From: Leyella stercorea
Lineage (GTDB): Bacteria; Bacteroidota; Bacteroidia; Bacteroidales; Bacteroidaceae
DNA: 62,345 bases
Direction: 5' to 3'
Assembly: GCF_021531655.1 (NCBI RefSeq)
Contig: NZ_JADYUF010000019.1
Location: forward strand, 1 to 62,345
A model generated the notes under the pieces. The model did not search any database, was not told the DNA's origin, and saw nothing but the letters and a program-made list of their open reading frames with translations. Of the stretch, positions 1 to 7,770 are shown one piece after another. The translations under genes were made by a program, and so were the position numbers. Positions within the stretch are counted from its first letter, which is position 1. The number at the start of each line of letters is the position of its first letter.

Positions 1-55
1 TAAACAGAATCCACATAGCCACTTTTCTACCGTTTAGAGCGTATAATACTGATAA

Positions 56-1225
56 TCAACTAATAATAGATACGGCAGTTGTTCTGGCTTAACAAGCATT
101 ACAATCCCTTCTTCTGTTACCTCTTTGGGTAGTAGCTGCTTTGCCGGTTGTACAGGCTTAGCAAGCATCACAATCCCATCTTCAGTTACTTCTTTGGGTA
201 AATGGTGCTTTTCTGACTGTTCAAACTTGACAAGCATCACAATCCCTTCTTCTGTAACTTCTTTGAGTGAAGGTTGCTTTAGTGGCTGTTCTGGCCTAAC
301 AAGCATCACAATCCCTTCTTCTGTAACTTCTTTGGGTAATAGCTGTTTTTATGAATGTTATGGCTTAACAAACATTACAATCCCTTCTTCTGTTTCTTCT
401 TTGGGGTATAGCTGCTTTGAGAAGTGTTTTGGCTTAACAAGCATCACAATCCCTTCTTCAATTACTTATTTGGGTAGTATGTGCTTTTATGATTGTTCTG
501 GCCTAACAAGCATTACAATCCCTTCTTCTGTTACTTCTTTGGGTGGTTGGTGCTTCGAGGAATGTTCTGAACTTAAAAAAGTCACATTCCAAGGCAAGCT
601 TCCCAATAATACTATAAATTGTAGCTTGCTCTCTACTTGCATCATCTATGTTCCCAAGGCTTATCTTCAGGACTACAAGGATGTATTGGGTAGTAAGTAC
701 TCTTATATTTATGCATTAAAGGATAGTGAGTCTGGCGAACAGAAGCCTGAGCAATGTGCAGTTCCTGCCATTTCGTATGCTGACGGCAAATTGACATTTG
801 CCTGCTCTACACCCAACGCCGAGTATCACTACACCATTACCGACTCTGATATTGCATCGGATGCATATTGCCAGGACGGAACAGTAAAGCTTTCGGCTGC
901 TTACAACATCTCGGCTTACGCCACAGCCGACGGTTACAAGCCTTCTGACAAGGCTACTGCAACCCTCTATTGGGTGGAAGCCAATCTGCAGAACAACCCC
1001 ACCAATATCAATCAGACAGCCACTCGCGGCATCATCGTTACTTCAAACGACGGTATCGTAACGCTCTCGGGTCTCAACAATGACGAGACTGTACGCTTCT
1101 ATACAGTAGACGGCAAGCAGCTGGGTGCTGCCAAGGCTGTCAATGGCGCAGCATCGCAAGCCGTGTCAGAATCTGTTGTCATCGCCAAAATGGGCAATCA
1201 GACCATCAAGATTGCTGTAAAGTAA
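56..1225 (+). CDS. BspA-like leucine-rich-repeat surface protein, 5'-truncated (tail copy A)
   Basis: The open frame holds about seven 23-residue BspA/LRR_5 repeats of the form LTSITIPSSVTSLG..CF..C (to about base 580). A chitobiase/Fn3-like segment follows (about 760-1000), then a C-terminal module with VTLSGLNNDETVRFYTVDGK and a final KIAVK. That ending looks like the short T9SS sorting domain of Prevotella surface proteins. Such proteins are normally secreted and bind host or bacterial surfaces. In-frame stops at 35-37, 44-46 and 53-55, and no ATG or signal peptide in front of the repeats, mean the N-terminus is missing. TTG at 125 is a poor start. I infer a truncated gene or silent cassette rather than an expressed protein. 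Its last 460 bases recur at 2664 and, in part, at 8423. Confidence 0.65.
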   Translation, partial: STNNRYGSCSGLTSITIPSSVTSLGSSCFAGCTGLASITIPSSVTSLGKWCFSDCSNLTSITIPSSVTSLSEGCFSGCSGLTSITIPSSVTSLGNSCFYECYGLTNITIPSSVSSLGYSCFEKCFGLTSITIPSSITYLGSMCFYDCSGLTSITIPSSVTSLGGWCFEECSELKKVTFQGKLPNNTINCSLLSTCIIYVPKAYLQDYKDVLGSKYSYIYALKDSESGEQKPEQCAVPAISYADGKLTFACSTPNAEYHYTITDSDIASDAYCQDGTVKLSAAYNISAYATADGYKPSDKATATLYWVEANLQNNPTNINQTATRGIIVTSNDGIVTLSGLNNDETVRFYTVDGKQLGAAKAVNGAASQAVSESVVIAKMGNQTIKIAVK

Positions 1226-1234
1226 AAAATATTC

Positions 1235-1268
1235 AAAAAGCCATCCCTTTAATTGAGGGATGGCTTTT
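1235..1268. terminator. Rho-independent terminator, probably bidirectional
   Basis: AAAGCCATCCCT and AGGGATGGCTTT form a 12-bp perfect stem around a 7-base loop. A-rich sequence precedes it and T-rich sequence follows, so it can stop the LRR gene from the left and the minus-strand cassette from the right. Confidence 0.8.
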
Positions 1269-1845
1269 ATATTGTCTGATTAGCAGCAAATGTTTTCTTC
1301 TCTACAATCTTATATGGATTTTTCAGTAATGTCTTGTCAAAGAAGCAAATTTGAATCTTATCAGCTTTGCCTAAAACCAACTTGTCTCCAGGAAATCTGA
1401 CAACAGTCTTTTCAATGGTGTATGGGTGCGGCCAAACCCTTATAGCCTTATAATCAAACTCAGATAACTTTTTCATATAAGTGAGTACCACGGGAAAACT
1501 TACCGATTTTGTATTTAATTTAGCTTTGATGAATTCGGCACATGCTACAAATTCATCAAAATGCTTCATATCACCAACCAAATCATATAGCAAAGGTGAA
1601 TGTTGGTCATACGTTGTGTGACAAATAATATATCCTTTTTGGCTGTAAACGGTATCTCCCCACCATTGAGCGTCTGTAATTCTTGTGTCCCAAAAATAAT
1701 ATCCCTCGCCAAGCCACGGCTCTTTTACACCACTTTTGGGTATGCCATTATCATCCCGTACATAACAAAAGAATGGACCATGTTCTTCAACCTCCCCATA
1801 GTTCTGTCGATCTTCGAGCGTCTGATATATGTCCGTATCTCTCAT
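1267..1845 (-). CDS. Hypothetical protein, possibly ADP-ribosyltransferase-like; last gene of SecB-like cassette
   Basis: A 192-residue protein that I cannot assign to a named family with certainty. Residues about 45-60 read PWLGEGYYFWDTRITDAQWW. This resembles the G-x-G-F/Y-Y-F..D strand-helix signature of ADP-ribosyltransferase-fold toxins and of DUF3990-like proteins. The N-terminal H/R-G-T motif expected for an active transferase is not obvious. It has no signal peptide or membrane segment, so it should be cytosolic. It starts 5 bases after the stop of the SecB-like gene and closes a three-gene minus-strand cassette, which suggests the chaperone acts on it or on the first gene product. 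The toxin role is inference only. Confidence 0.6.
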   Translation of the reverse strand: MRDTDIYQTLEDRQNYGEVEEHGPFFCYVRDDNGIPKSGVKEPWLGEGYYFWDTRITDAQWWGDTVYSQKGYIICHTTYDQHSPLLYDLVGDMKHFDEFVACAEFIKAKLNTKSVSFPVVLTYMKKLSEFDYKAIRVWPHPYTIEKTVVRFPGDKLVLGKADKIQICFFDKTLLKNPYKIVEKKTFAANQTI

Positions 1846-1850
1846 TACAC

Positions 1851-2261
1851 TTAATCAATAATTTGGGTTTGTTTTTTTAGCTTTTCAGTAAGTCCCATTA
1901 GATTTACTGTAGGCAAAACAACAGGCTGAACATTTGCCTGCAAAGATATTGTGCTCACAAAAGCTCTAACGTATGGGAATATAATAGCAAGACTATTTGG
2001 ATAAAAATAATCAGGTATATCTTCAATAGAGACCTTATTACCGAAAGAGAAAAAAGCTTCGCATGAAACTTTTACGACTTCTGTACCAGTCTCAACACAT
2101 TCTACTGTAACATCAAACACTAAATCATAGTGTGCGTTTTTTGCATAAAACACACCTTTGGGATTGAAAGAAATATTCAACTCTGCATCATTGGGGATAT
2201 TAAAATCCAATGATGCTTTTGTAAAGCGATAATTATATAATTTAAAAGCTGCCTTTTCCAT
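1851..2261 (-). CDS. SecB-like chaperone
   Basis: The 136-residue protein matches the SecB fold family. Early beta strands (residues about 25-75) are followed by the diagnostic block from about 92 to 122, NSLAIIFPYVRAFVSTISLQ then ANVQPVVLPTVNLM. That block corresponds to the SecB Y-P-Y-x-R helix and the P-x-x-L-P-x-(I/V)-N segment. Bacteroidota generally lack a canonical SecB export pathway. Small SecB-like proteins elsewhere act as solitary chaperones, for example in toxin-antitoxin-chaperone modules such as Rv1957 of M. tuberculosis. Here it lies between an 87-residue unknown (gap 11 bases) and the ART-like protein (gap 5 bases), which fits a dedicated cassette chaperone. The family call is firm; the role is inferred. 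Confidence 0.8.
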   Translation of the reverse strand: MEKAAFKLYNYRFTKASLDFNIPNDAELNISFNPKGVFYAKNAHYDLVFDVTVECVETGTEVVKVSCEAFFSFGNKVSIEDIPDYFYPNSLAIIFPYVRAFVSTISLQANVQPVVLPTVNLMGLTEKLKKQTQIID

Positions 2262-2272
2262 ATTTCCTTGTC

Positions 2273-2536
2273 TTATGCCGCAAAATAATACTGTGCATCT
2301 ACAGCAAATCCATGATTCCCAGAATCTACTGACACATCATATCTGTGCGTTTCATTTTTAGATACAGAATTTGAATACGACACAGCAATACCAAATTGTT
2401 CCTTTACAAATTTGGCATACTCAATGACATCGGGACCAATCTCATTGAGATACTTTATCTCTTTCCAATCATTATCAAGAACTTCCTTCGGAGTGTTCTC
2501 GAAATAATTTTTAAGACTTTCAAAAAGATTACCCAT
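2273..2536 (-). CDS. Small hypothetical protein, first gene of SecB-like cassette
   Basis: Eighty-seven residues, starting at the ATG at 2536. An in-frame TTG two codons upstream is possible but less likely. The N-terminal half is helical and acidic (MGNLFESLKNYFENTPKEVL, then DNDWKEIKYLNEIGPDVIEY). The C-terminal half looks like beta strands and ends HGFAVDAQYYFAA. I do not recognise a functional family. A TAnnTTTG promoter element lies about 30 bases upstream and the SecB-like gene follows after 11 bases, so this is the promoter-proximal gene. By position it could be an antitoxin or a chaperone client. Confidence 0.65.
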   Translation of the reverse strand: MGNLFESLKNYFENTPKEVLDNDWKEIKYLNEIGPDVIEYAKFVKEQFGIAVSYSNSVSKNETHRYDVSVDSGNHGFAVDAQYYFAA

Positions 2537-2564
2537 AATCAATGTGTTTAATTGTTTTATAATG

Positions 2565-2572
2565 CAAAGTTA
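2565..2572 (-). promoter_or_regulatory. -7 promoter element of the SecB-like cassette
   Basis: The minus strand reads TAACTTTG, a perfect Bacteroidota TAnnTTTG -7 box, about 30 bases upstream of the first cassette gene. Confidence 0.6.
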
Positions 2573-2663
2573 TTGCTTTTATTTGTTAAAACGCCATTTT
2601 AATGTTGTCGGTTATCTACTTATACGAATATTTAACATAAAATGTCCTTAAAAGTCACAAAAG

Positions 2664-3113
2664 TATACCGATGGCAAGCTGACATTTGCCAGCTCTACAC
2701 CTAACGCTGAGTATCACTACACCATCGCCGACACAGATATGGCATCGGATGCGTATAGCCAGGACGGCATAGTAAAGCTTTCGGCAGCTTACAACATCTC
2801 GACTTACGCCACAGCCGACGGTTATAAGGCTTCTGACAAGGCTACGGCAACCCTCTATTGGGTGGAAGCCAATCTGCAGAACACCACTACCAATATCAAT
2901 CAGGCAACTACTCGCGGCATCATCGTTACTTCAAACGACGGTATCGTAACGCTCTCAGGTCTCAACAATGACGAGACCGTACGCTTCTTTACAGTTGACG
3001 GCAAGCAGCTGGGTGCTGCCAAGGCTGTCAATGGCACAGCATCGCAAGCCGTGTCAGAATCTATTGTCATCGCCCAAATGGGCAATCAGACCATCAAGAT
3101 TGCTGTAAAGTAA
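2664..3113 (+). pseudogene. BspA-like gene 3' end, T9SS-type tail (copy B)
   Basis: The sequence is nearly identical to bases about 773-1225: the same chitobiase/Fn3-like stretch, the same SGLNNDETVRFFTVDGK block and the same KIAVK terminus. It has no LRR repeats and no start or signal peptide. The longest frame from an ATG begins only at 2739, inside the homologous block. Homology starts abruptly at about 2664, directly after the promoter region of the SecB-like cassette. It is a duplicated gene end, not a functional gene. Confidence 0.8.
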
Positions 3114-3200
3114 AACACTCAAGTTTCGGATTTAGAATTCATTCAGTCATAGCATCGGCTATAAAGAGTTGTTGAAATAATCATTAGGCTTATATAAGGA

Positions 3201-3243
3201 TGGGCTGGCAGGTTGCAGAGTGAAATCGCAATCTGTCAGCCCA
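3201..3243. terminator. Imperfect hairpin after tail copy B
   Basis: TGGGCTGGCAG pairs with CTGTCAGCCCA (one G-U type mismatch), and the inner bases GTTGC/GCAAT can extend the stem. The T-tract is weak, so terminator function is tentative. Confidence 0.4.
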
Positions 3244-3252
3244 TAATTTATT

Positions 3253-3561
3253 GTGTATCCAGCAACGATAGCAGACATCTATCCACGTATGACGAGCATT
3301 CACGACAGCAGCCTATTTGACGGTAGCTTTGCAATGGACTTCATCAATTATGGCGACAAAATTATCTATTGTGCTATGTACCTGTATGTTGGCTACATCA
3401 ACGAGGCAACCAACTTTGCTGAAAGCCAAGGTGGAGGCGGTAGCGATACCAAAGATTGGGGACGTGACAAGGACGAAGATGAAATAGAATGGATAAGACG
3501 GTGTTTGCGACAGGCGACAAAGATGATGAAGCCAATGAAGAGAAAAGGTTTGAGTAGATAA
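3253..3561 (+). pseudogene. C-terminal fragment of a Bacteroidota relaxase/mobilization protein
   Basis: The 102-residue frame contains YVGYINEATNFAESQGGGGS, then WGRDKDEDEIEWIRRCLRQA and a basic end KPMKRKGLSR. A glycine run followed by W-G-R-D-K-D-E-D and a charged R-R-C helix is typical of the C-terminal tail of relaxase or mobilization proteins on Bacteroidota conjugative and mobilizable elements. The catalytic N-terminal domain is absent. A stop lies at 3244-3246 just before the frame, and the only start is GTG. It is best read as a remnant of a departed mobile element next to tail copy B. The family call rests on remembered motif resemblance. Confidence 0.5.
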
Positions 3562-3568
3562 AATATTA

Positions 3569-3602
3569 AGGGAGGAGCGCATTTCGAACACGCCCCTCCC
3601 CA
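3569..3602. terminator. GC-rich hairpin between the relaxase fragment and hxsA1
   Basis: GGGAGGAGCG and CGCCCCTCCC form a GC-rich stem (one bulged base) with a loop of about 10 bases. It sits 40 bases past the hxsA1 stop and just after the plus-strand fragment, so it could serve both directions. Confidence 0.6.
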
Positions 3603-3642
3603 ATTATTTTACAACTCGCAATGATCTTGCGAATCACTATCC

Positions 3643-3912
3643 TTAGTAACGACTTGAATAGTGAGACGAGTGTGAGCTATGCGAGCTGTGAGAACTGTGA
3701 GAAGAATGAGAACTGTGCGAATAGTGACCCGCAAGAGAACTCTTTACCATGTCAATGGCTTTCTGCAAGACCAAAGGCTGGTTCTTCTGTTTCTCAATTT
3801 GTGTTGTTTCGTCATTATTGCCCAATACGTTCATGATGTTATCAGAAACGTTGGCGCAATAACTCGTTGTAGCGATAAATGCCGAAACAAGCAAAAACAT
3901 AAGTCTCTTCAT
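3643..3912 (-). CDS. hxsA: His-Xaa-Ser repeat peptide HxsA (precursor 1)
   Basis: Eighty-nine residues: signal peptide MKRLMFLLVSAFIATTSYCA, a linker of about 40 residues, then eight consecutive H-x-S triplets at residues 63-86 (HYS, six HSS, HYS) and a final SRY. This is the His-Xaa-Ser repeat architecture defined for HxsA, the predicted substrate of the paired radical SAM maturases HxsB and HxsC. The start at 3912 is supported by a strong Shine-Dalgarno GGAGG six bases upstream, unusual in this phylum. The longer frame to 3951 lacks such support. It is the last gene of the hxs operon, 40 bases after hxsC. The repeats use mixed His and Ser codons. The modified product and its function are not known to me. 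Confidence 0.85.
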   Translation of the reverse strand: MKRLMFLLVSAFIATTSYCANVSDNIMNVLGNNDETTQIEKQKNQPLVLQKAIDMVKSSLAGHYSHSSHSSHSSHSSHSSHSSHYSSRY

Positions 3913-3952
3913 TGATACCTCCGTTTTTAAATTTGACAATATTGTTAACAAT

Positions 3953-5089
3953 TCACTCTGTACATGAATTTGTACATTCTATTTTGTGGATATGTGTACT
4001 TATGTTATTTTTATTTGTCGAGAAGAAACCTCCACATTCATTTCTAAGAACACATCCGTCGCAGACTGGAAGATAGACATCTTTCCATTCACTAATTGAT
4101 TGCTTTGCAAATGGACGTAATTCTGGTGGAAGCACACATAATTGAGCATTGTAGATATAAGTCGTTATACCTCTGTCGTTCAACAGAAGTACAGCTTCTC
4201 TCAACTCATTATTATAACTATATGGGTCGATCCACAAGTCTTTTAAATTCGTCTCTGCCAACCCCGTAGTTTCCATCTGCATAAAAGCTACCTGAGTGAC
4301 AAATGGGAAATTATGGTAGATATAATCGGCTAATTGCGGCAAACGCTTATATGTCTGATTGTGAATAACAACTCGCAAACCTATTTGTTGCCCGAACTGT
4401 GCCAAATTATACAAACCTTGAACCGTTTTGTAAAACGTCTTAGCTCCTACTATATGGTTATGGATAGAAGCTATATCTGAAAAGATAGGAATGTCTATTT
4501 GTAAATCATGATGGTTGCAAGCTGCTAACTTTGCAGCGTAGTCAATATCAGCAAATTTCACTCCATTGGATAGTATGCTTATGGCTGCTTTAGGACATGA
4601 TTTTTTTATTTGGCGTATAATCTCAAATAATCTGTCACCAATCATAGTTGGCTCACCACCTGTAATTCCGACTTCTTGTGTATTCTTATCGAACAGTTTA
4701 ATCAAATCTAGATTAAAATCTGTTCTGTCCTTCTCTTGCTGCACTGGAGGTTGAGGACACATGATACAACGATGATTACAACGAGCTGTAGCAAAGATTG
4801 CATTGGATGCAGAATTGATTTCATATAGAAAACACACATCTCCATTAGGGGATATGTTTATCACATCACCTTCATTGAAGTCTGAAATATTGTCAACTTT
4901 TATGCATGGTGTAGATATCTTGTCTGAGAAATCATGTGCTGAAATGATAGCCTTGTAACCTTTAGGCGTACTCTGCTCATTGGTCACAAGGATATATGCT
5001 GAACGGTTAAATATATTTTTACCGCTAAGTGTTACTCGTCCAAGAAGTTCCTCTGCGTTAGAGTTGTATAACGAATTTAATTGTTTCAT
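3953..5089 (-). CDS. hxsC: His-Xaa-Ser system radical SAM maturase HxsC
   Basis: A 378-residue radical SAM enzyme. The cluster motif C-N-H-R-C-I-M-C is at residues 104-111, followed by P-Q-P-P and the SAM-binding GGE in VGITGGEPTM (about 140-150). A C-terminal cysteine set (CDGCVLRNECGGFF) is suited to an auxiliary Fe-S site. The first 100 residues form a beta-rich N-terminal domain. Length, the CPQPP signature and the C-terminal CGGF match the HxsC member of the His-Xaa-Ser system. It starts 6 bases after hxsB and ends 40 bases before hxsA1. With HxsB it is predicted to modify the His-x-Ser repeats after translation and before export. The chemistry is not evident from sequence. Confidence 0.88.
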   Translation of the reverse strand: MKQLNSLYNSNAEELLGRVTLSGKNIFNRSAYILVTNEQSTPKGYKAIISAHDFSDKISTPCIKVDNISDFNEGDVINISPNGDVCFLYEINSASNAIFATARCNHRCIMCPQPPVQQEKDRTDFNLDLIKLFDKNTQEVGITGGEPTMIGDRLFEIIRQIKKSCPKAAISILSNGVKFADIDYAAKLAACNHHDLQIDIPIFSDIASIHNHIVGAKTFYKTVQGLYNLAQFGQQIGLRVVIHNQTYKRLPQLADYIYHNFPFVTQVAFMQMETTGLAETNLKDLWIDPYSYNNELREAVLLLNDRGITTYIYNAQLCVLPPELRPFAKQSISEWKDVYLPVCDGCVLRNECGGFFSTNKNNISTHIHKIECTNSCTE

Positions 5090-5095
5090 ATCTCA

Positions 5096-6526
5096 CTATT
5101 TTATCCAAGACCAAAATATTCTATTTATCTCGGGATCATGTCTTTGAAGAAGTTCAAAGAGATAATGCATAATGGCTTTATTCTTCTTACACATCTCGTT
5201 TGTAGGACGATGACCAACCATATCTCCTTGCTCTGACATGTTTCTTACTGGGTCTGCACCACAGTAAGGTTGGAATACGCATTCTGCGCACTCCGGCAAG
5301 CACTCATTACAAGCATTACTGATTATCTCATGCAGTTTTTCTCCATTGAACATGCATTGGTATGAATCCTCATTTACATTGCCAAGTCTGAAATAATAGT
5401 TTTTGAATCGAGCCATCATTCTTCCTTCGTCAGCAACGTACACGCTGCCATCATAATCATATATTGCTCCAGCTATGCCAACACCTGCAGGAGATTGCAG
5501 GTCAACAAAGCCTGTCGCAAAAGGAGTCAGAATCCTGCGAAGAAGCAAGGCTGCATACCCCTCAACAAAGAATGTTCCTTTCTTGTTGAGTTCTATGATA
5601 TAGTCCAACCCCTCTTTGTAGTTTTTTACAAAATCTTCTATTGGATAGGCTATCTTGTCCTTATGCTGTTTTGCAAAACCGTAAGGGTTTAATGCCCTTA
5701 GAAAGATATTATGGAAACCTAATCTGATGTATTCATCTATGATGTCCTTGAATCTTCCGAGGCTATACTTTGAAGTTGTCATTAAAGCGGATGCACATTC
5801 ATCATCTCCCCAAATACCACGAATCATCTGTAGATTTTTCTCAAAGATAGCATGGTGGTCAAGATTTTTATTCTGGAGAGGTCTGTTTGTGTCATGCAAA
5901 TCTTTTGGTCCATCCAAAGATGTAGAAATCATACAATTATGCTTCTTTAGGTACTTGACCATCTTCTCATTGAGCAAAGTAAGATTGGTGCAGATGACAA
6001 ATTCTAATTCACGTTTCTTGAATAAGTTTTGCCATTCAGCTTCTTCTATGATATACTTCACCATTTCAAAATCGGTTGACGGGTCACCACCCTGAAACTC
6101 TATTTTGATACATGGAGAGGGAGACATGAAGATTGCCTTGACGATATTCTTTGCCGTCTTTTTGGTCATGTCCGCAGAATGATCTGTACTCTCATGTCTT
6201 TTTACCTGACAATAGATACAACTTGAATTACAACGTAAAGTTGGCACAACCATGTGCAAAGAAGTGAAATCTTCCAAGATACTCTTCTTTGTGCGGAATT
6301 TGGTTGCTAACATTTTTACAACATCTTCAACCTTGTCGGTCGTAGCGATTTGTTTTGACTCTATATCATAGAACAAGTCACTTGTAGGGTCAAGTTCTCC
6401 ATTGACGAATTTGTGAAAGTCGTCATTCTTTAAGAATATGTATTCTCCAACATCATTCGATAGAAGATATTCTTCTTCGTTAAATCGAACGAAGCGGAAT
6501 GGGAGTATTGTATAATCACTTTTCAT
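5096..6526 (-). CDS. hxsB: His-Xaa-Ser system radical SAM maturase HxsB
   Basis: A 476-residue radical SAM/SPASM protein. The N-terminal 90 residues form a beta-rich, possibly leader-recognition, domain. C-N-S-S-C-I-Y-C at residues 99-106 binds the 4Fe-4S cluster, and EFQGGDPS is the GGE-type SAM motif. The SPASM region near the C-terminus has cysteines in CNECLPECAECVFQPYCGAD and a later C, enough for two auxiliary clusters. This is the HxsB architecture. The start codon lies 10 bases inside the 3' end of hxsA2, so the two are translationally coupled. In His-Xaa-Ser loci the B and C maturases occur together, suggesting sequential or joint action on HxsA. Confidence 0.88.
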   Translation of the reverse strand: MKSDYTILPFRFVRFNEEEYLLSNDVGEYIFLKNDDFHKFVNGELDPTSDLFYDIESKQIATTDKVEDVVKMLATKFRTKKSILEDFTSLHMVVPTLRCNSSCIYCQVKRHESTDHSADMTKKTAKNIVKAIFMSPSPCIKIEFQGGDPSTDFEMVKYIIEEAEWQNLFKKRELEFVICTNLTLLNEKMVKYLKKHNCMISTSLDGPKDLHDTNRPLQNKNLDHHAIFEKNLQMIRGIWGDDECASALMTTSKYSLGRFKDIIDEYIRLGFHNIFLRALNPYGFAKQHKDKIAYPIEDFVKNYKEGLDYIIELNKKGTFFVEGYAALLLRRILTPFATGFVDLQSPAGVGIAGAIYDYDGSVYVADEGRMMARFKNYYFRLGNVNEDSYQCMFNGEKLHEIISNACNECLPECAECVFQPYCGADPVRNMSEQGDMVGHRPTNEMCKKNKAIMHYLFELLQRHDPEINRIFWSWIK

Positions 6527-7052
6527 TGAGTATATTGTAAATATTGTTCAATAAACTATCGTTGCAGATTAAATTGCGTTTAGTTGCATTGGGGGATTCT
6601 GTCCTATACAGATAGTAATATTTCCCATCTGTTTGAATATAATACACAAAATACTGATGTGTATGTATTGTGTCAAAACTTCCAAATTCAACAATATAGT
6701 ATATTTTATAGCACCATTTGTTCACTTTCACCCCATCTATTTCCAATAATTTACACCTTTCAATACCATTTATGCTGCATCCACTCTTATTTATACCATT
6801 TCCTTTTAAAATGGCTTGTTTTATCAGAGCAATCTGTTGCTCACTTAGATTTAGTATTGAAGATGATTTTGTCTTAATATAATGATTATATGACACTCCA
6901 GAATAATGAGACATATGGGAGCCATGAGAACCATGCCCTAAATGTCTTGTCCCATTTGAAAGGGTAAATGCTTCATTTTTATTGACGAAGGCATGCAAAA
7001 TGGAATATATTCCAGCATATATAGACAATATTAAGATAATTAATCTTCTCAT
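6516..7052 (-). CDS. Second His-Xaa-Ser substrate-like protein with C-terminal domain
   Basis: A 178-residue protein with an N-terminal signal/anchor (MRRLIILILSIYAGIYSILH). Four H-x-S triplets follow at residues 40-51 (HGS HGS HMS HYS), then a domain of about 120 residues with two or more cysteines (GCSINGIERCKLLE, WCYKIYYIVEF) and many aromatic residues. It resembles HxsA1 in having an export signal and ending its repeat with HYS. It differs in having only four triplets, placed near the N-terminus, and a large C-terminal domain. Its ATG overlaps the hxsD stop (ATGA) and its end overlaps hxsB. I infer a second, non-repetitive substrate of the maturases. It could instead be an accessory protein that carries the motif. 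Confidence 0.7.
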   Translation of the reverse strand: MRRLIILILSIYAGIYSILHAFVNKNEAFTLSNGTRHLGHGSHGSHMSHYSGVSYNHYIKTKSSSILNLSEQQIALIKQAILKGNGINKSGCSINGIERCKLLEIDGVKVNKWCYKIYYIVEFGSFDTIHTHQYFVYYIQTDGKYYYLYRTESPNATKRNLICNDSLLNNIYNILNEK

Positions 7053-7375
7053 TTTGATATGGGCTTAAATGCTTCCTCAACTATCAAATCACGAATATGT
7101 CCATACTTCTCCGTTGTAATCTCACGAAGTTGTTGGTCAATTAGGTCATTGCAGAATTGTTTGACTATATTCTCGTCAAGCGCACCATCTTTTGATTCAA
7201 AAATCACACAGACCTGTTTATCATTACTTGGAATTGTATTCTGATAAACAAAGTACTTGTCTGTATATCTGTAAATAGTAGCAGTTATAGCCTTTTCACT
7301 ATATAAATTCAAGTCAATGATTACTTGAAAGCCACCTTTATCTGTCTTTGTGATTGGAACTTTTATACAGCTCAT
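7049..7375 (-). CDS. hxsD: His-Xaa-Ser system protein HxsD
   Basis: 108 residues from the ATG at 7375; an upstream TTG at 7396 would add seven. The central segment has the HxsD pattern: a beta-rich first half (VIIDLNLYSEKAITATIYRY), then FCNDLIDQQLREITTEKYGH and a last helix IRDLIVEEAF. HxsD is a small soluble protein that accompanies HxsB and HxsC and has no known catalytic motif. It may help substrate recognition, though this is unproven. It is the first gene of the operon. Its stop codon overlaps the start of hxsA2 by four bases, and a leader of about 390 bases with its own promoter box lies upstream. Confidence 0.82.
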   Translation of the reverse strand: MSCIKVPITKTDKGGFQVIIDLNLYSEKAITATIYRYTDKYFVYQNTIPSNDKQVCVIFESKDGALDENIVKQFCNDLIDQQLREITTEKYGHIRDLIVEEAFKPISK

Positions 7376-7389
7376 ACCAACTATTCTTT

Positions 7390-7770
7390 TTGCCAACGGC
7401 TACCATATTGGCATGATTAACAAATGGTTGGTATATATACATGAAAACGTGGAGCCAGTCCTGTCACTCGTTCCACGCAGTAAAGGCTCTGGCATCGCCC
7501 AAGTTGTCGAAACGAGCAACGCCGAAAGCCCCACGCCTGTGTACGTATATAGAAAGCACTATTGACAACGAACGACAAAATCGCTCGAAGCCAATGAGGG
7601 CTGTATACAATACACCTCATGAGGCGTTCCCGTTGCTTTGTTCTTGACAACTTTACTCGAACTGCCAGATTCTTACTGCGTCAAAACCAAAGCGTACAGT
7701 TACGCCTTATATGTATATATGTCTGCCCAACCTCTGCCCATCGGGGCTTCCGGTATGGGTATAGACGTTA
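7390..7770 (-). ncRNA. Structured noncoding leader or small RNA upstream of the hxs operon
   Basis: No supported protein frame lies here; short frames overlap each other on both strands. Several nested inverted repeats are visible. GTCT..CCCA pairs with TGGG..AGAC at 7720-7767. CGTGGA pairs with TCCACG at 7449-7477. GGCT/AGCC, GGC/GCC and GTTG/CAAC nest at 7484-7530. A TAnnTTTG box sits just upstream on the minus strand. The composition is richer in GC than the flanking island. It may be a 5' leader of hxsD or an independent RNA. I associate this sequence with a widespread Bacteroidales repeat, but this is memory only. Confidence 0.35.

Noticed and set aside
3311..3603. Minus-strand frame overlapping the relaxase fragment
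   Set aside because: It crosses the terminator hairpin, has no motif, and the plus-strand frame carries the recognisable WGRDKDEDE tail.
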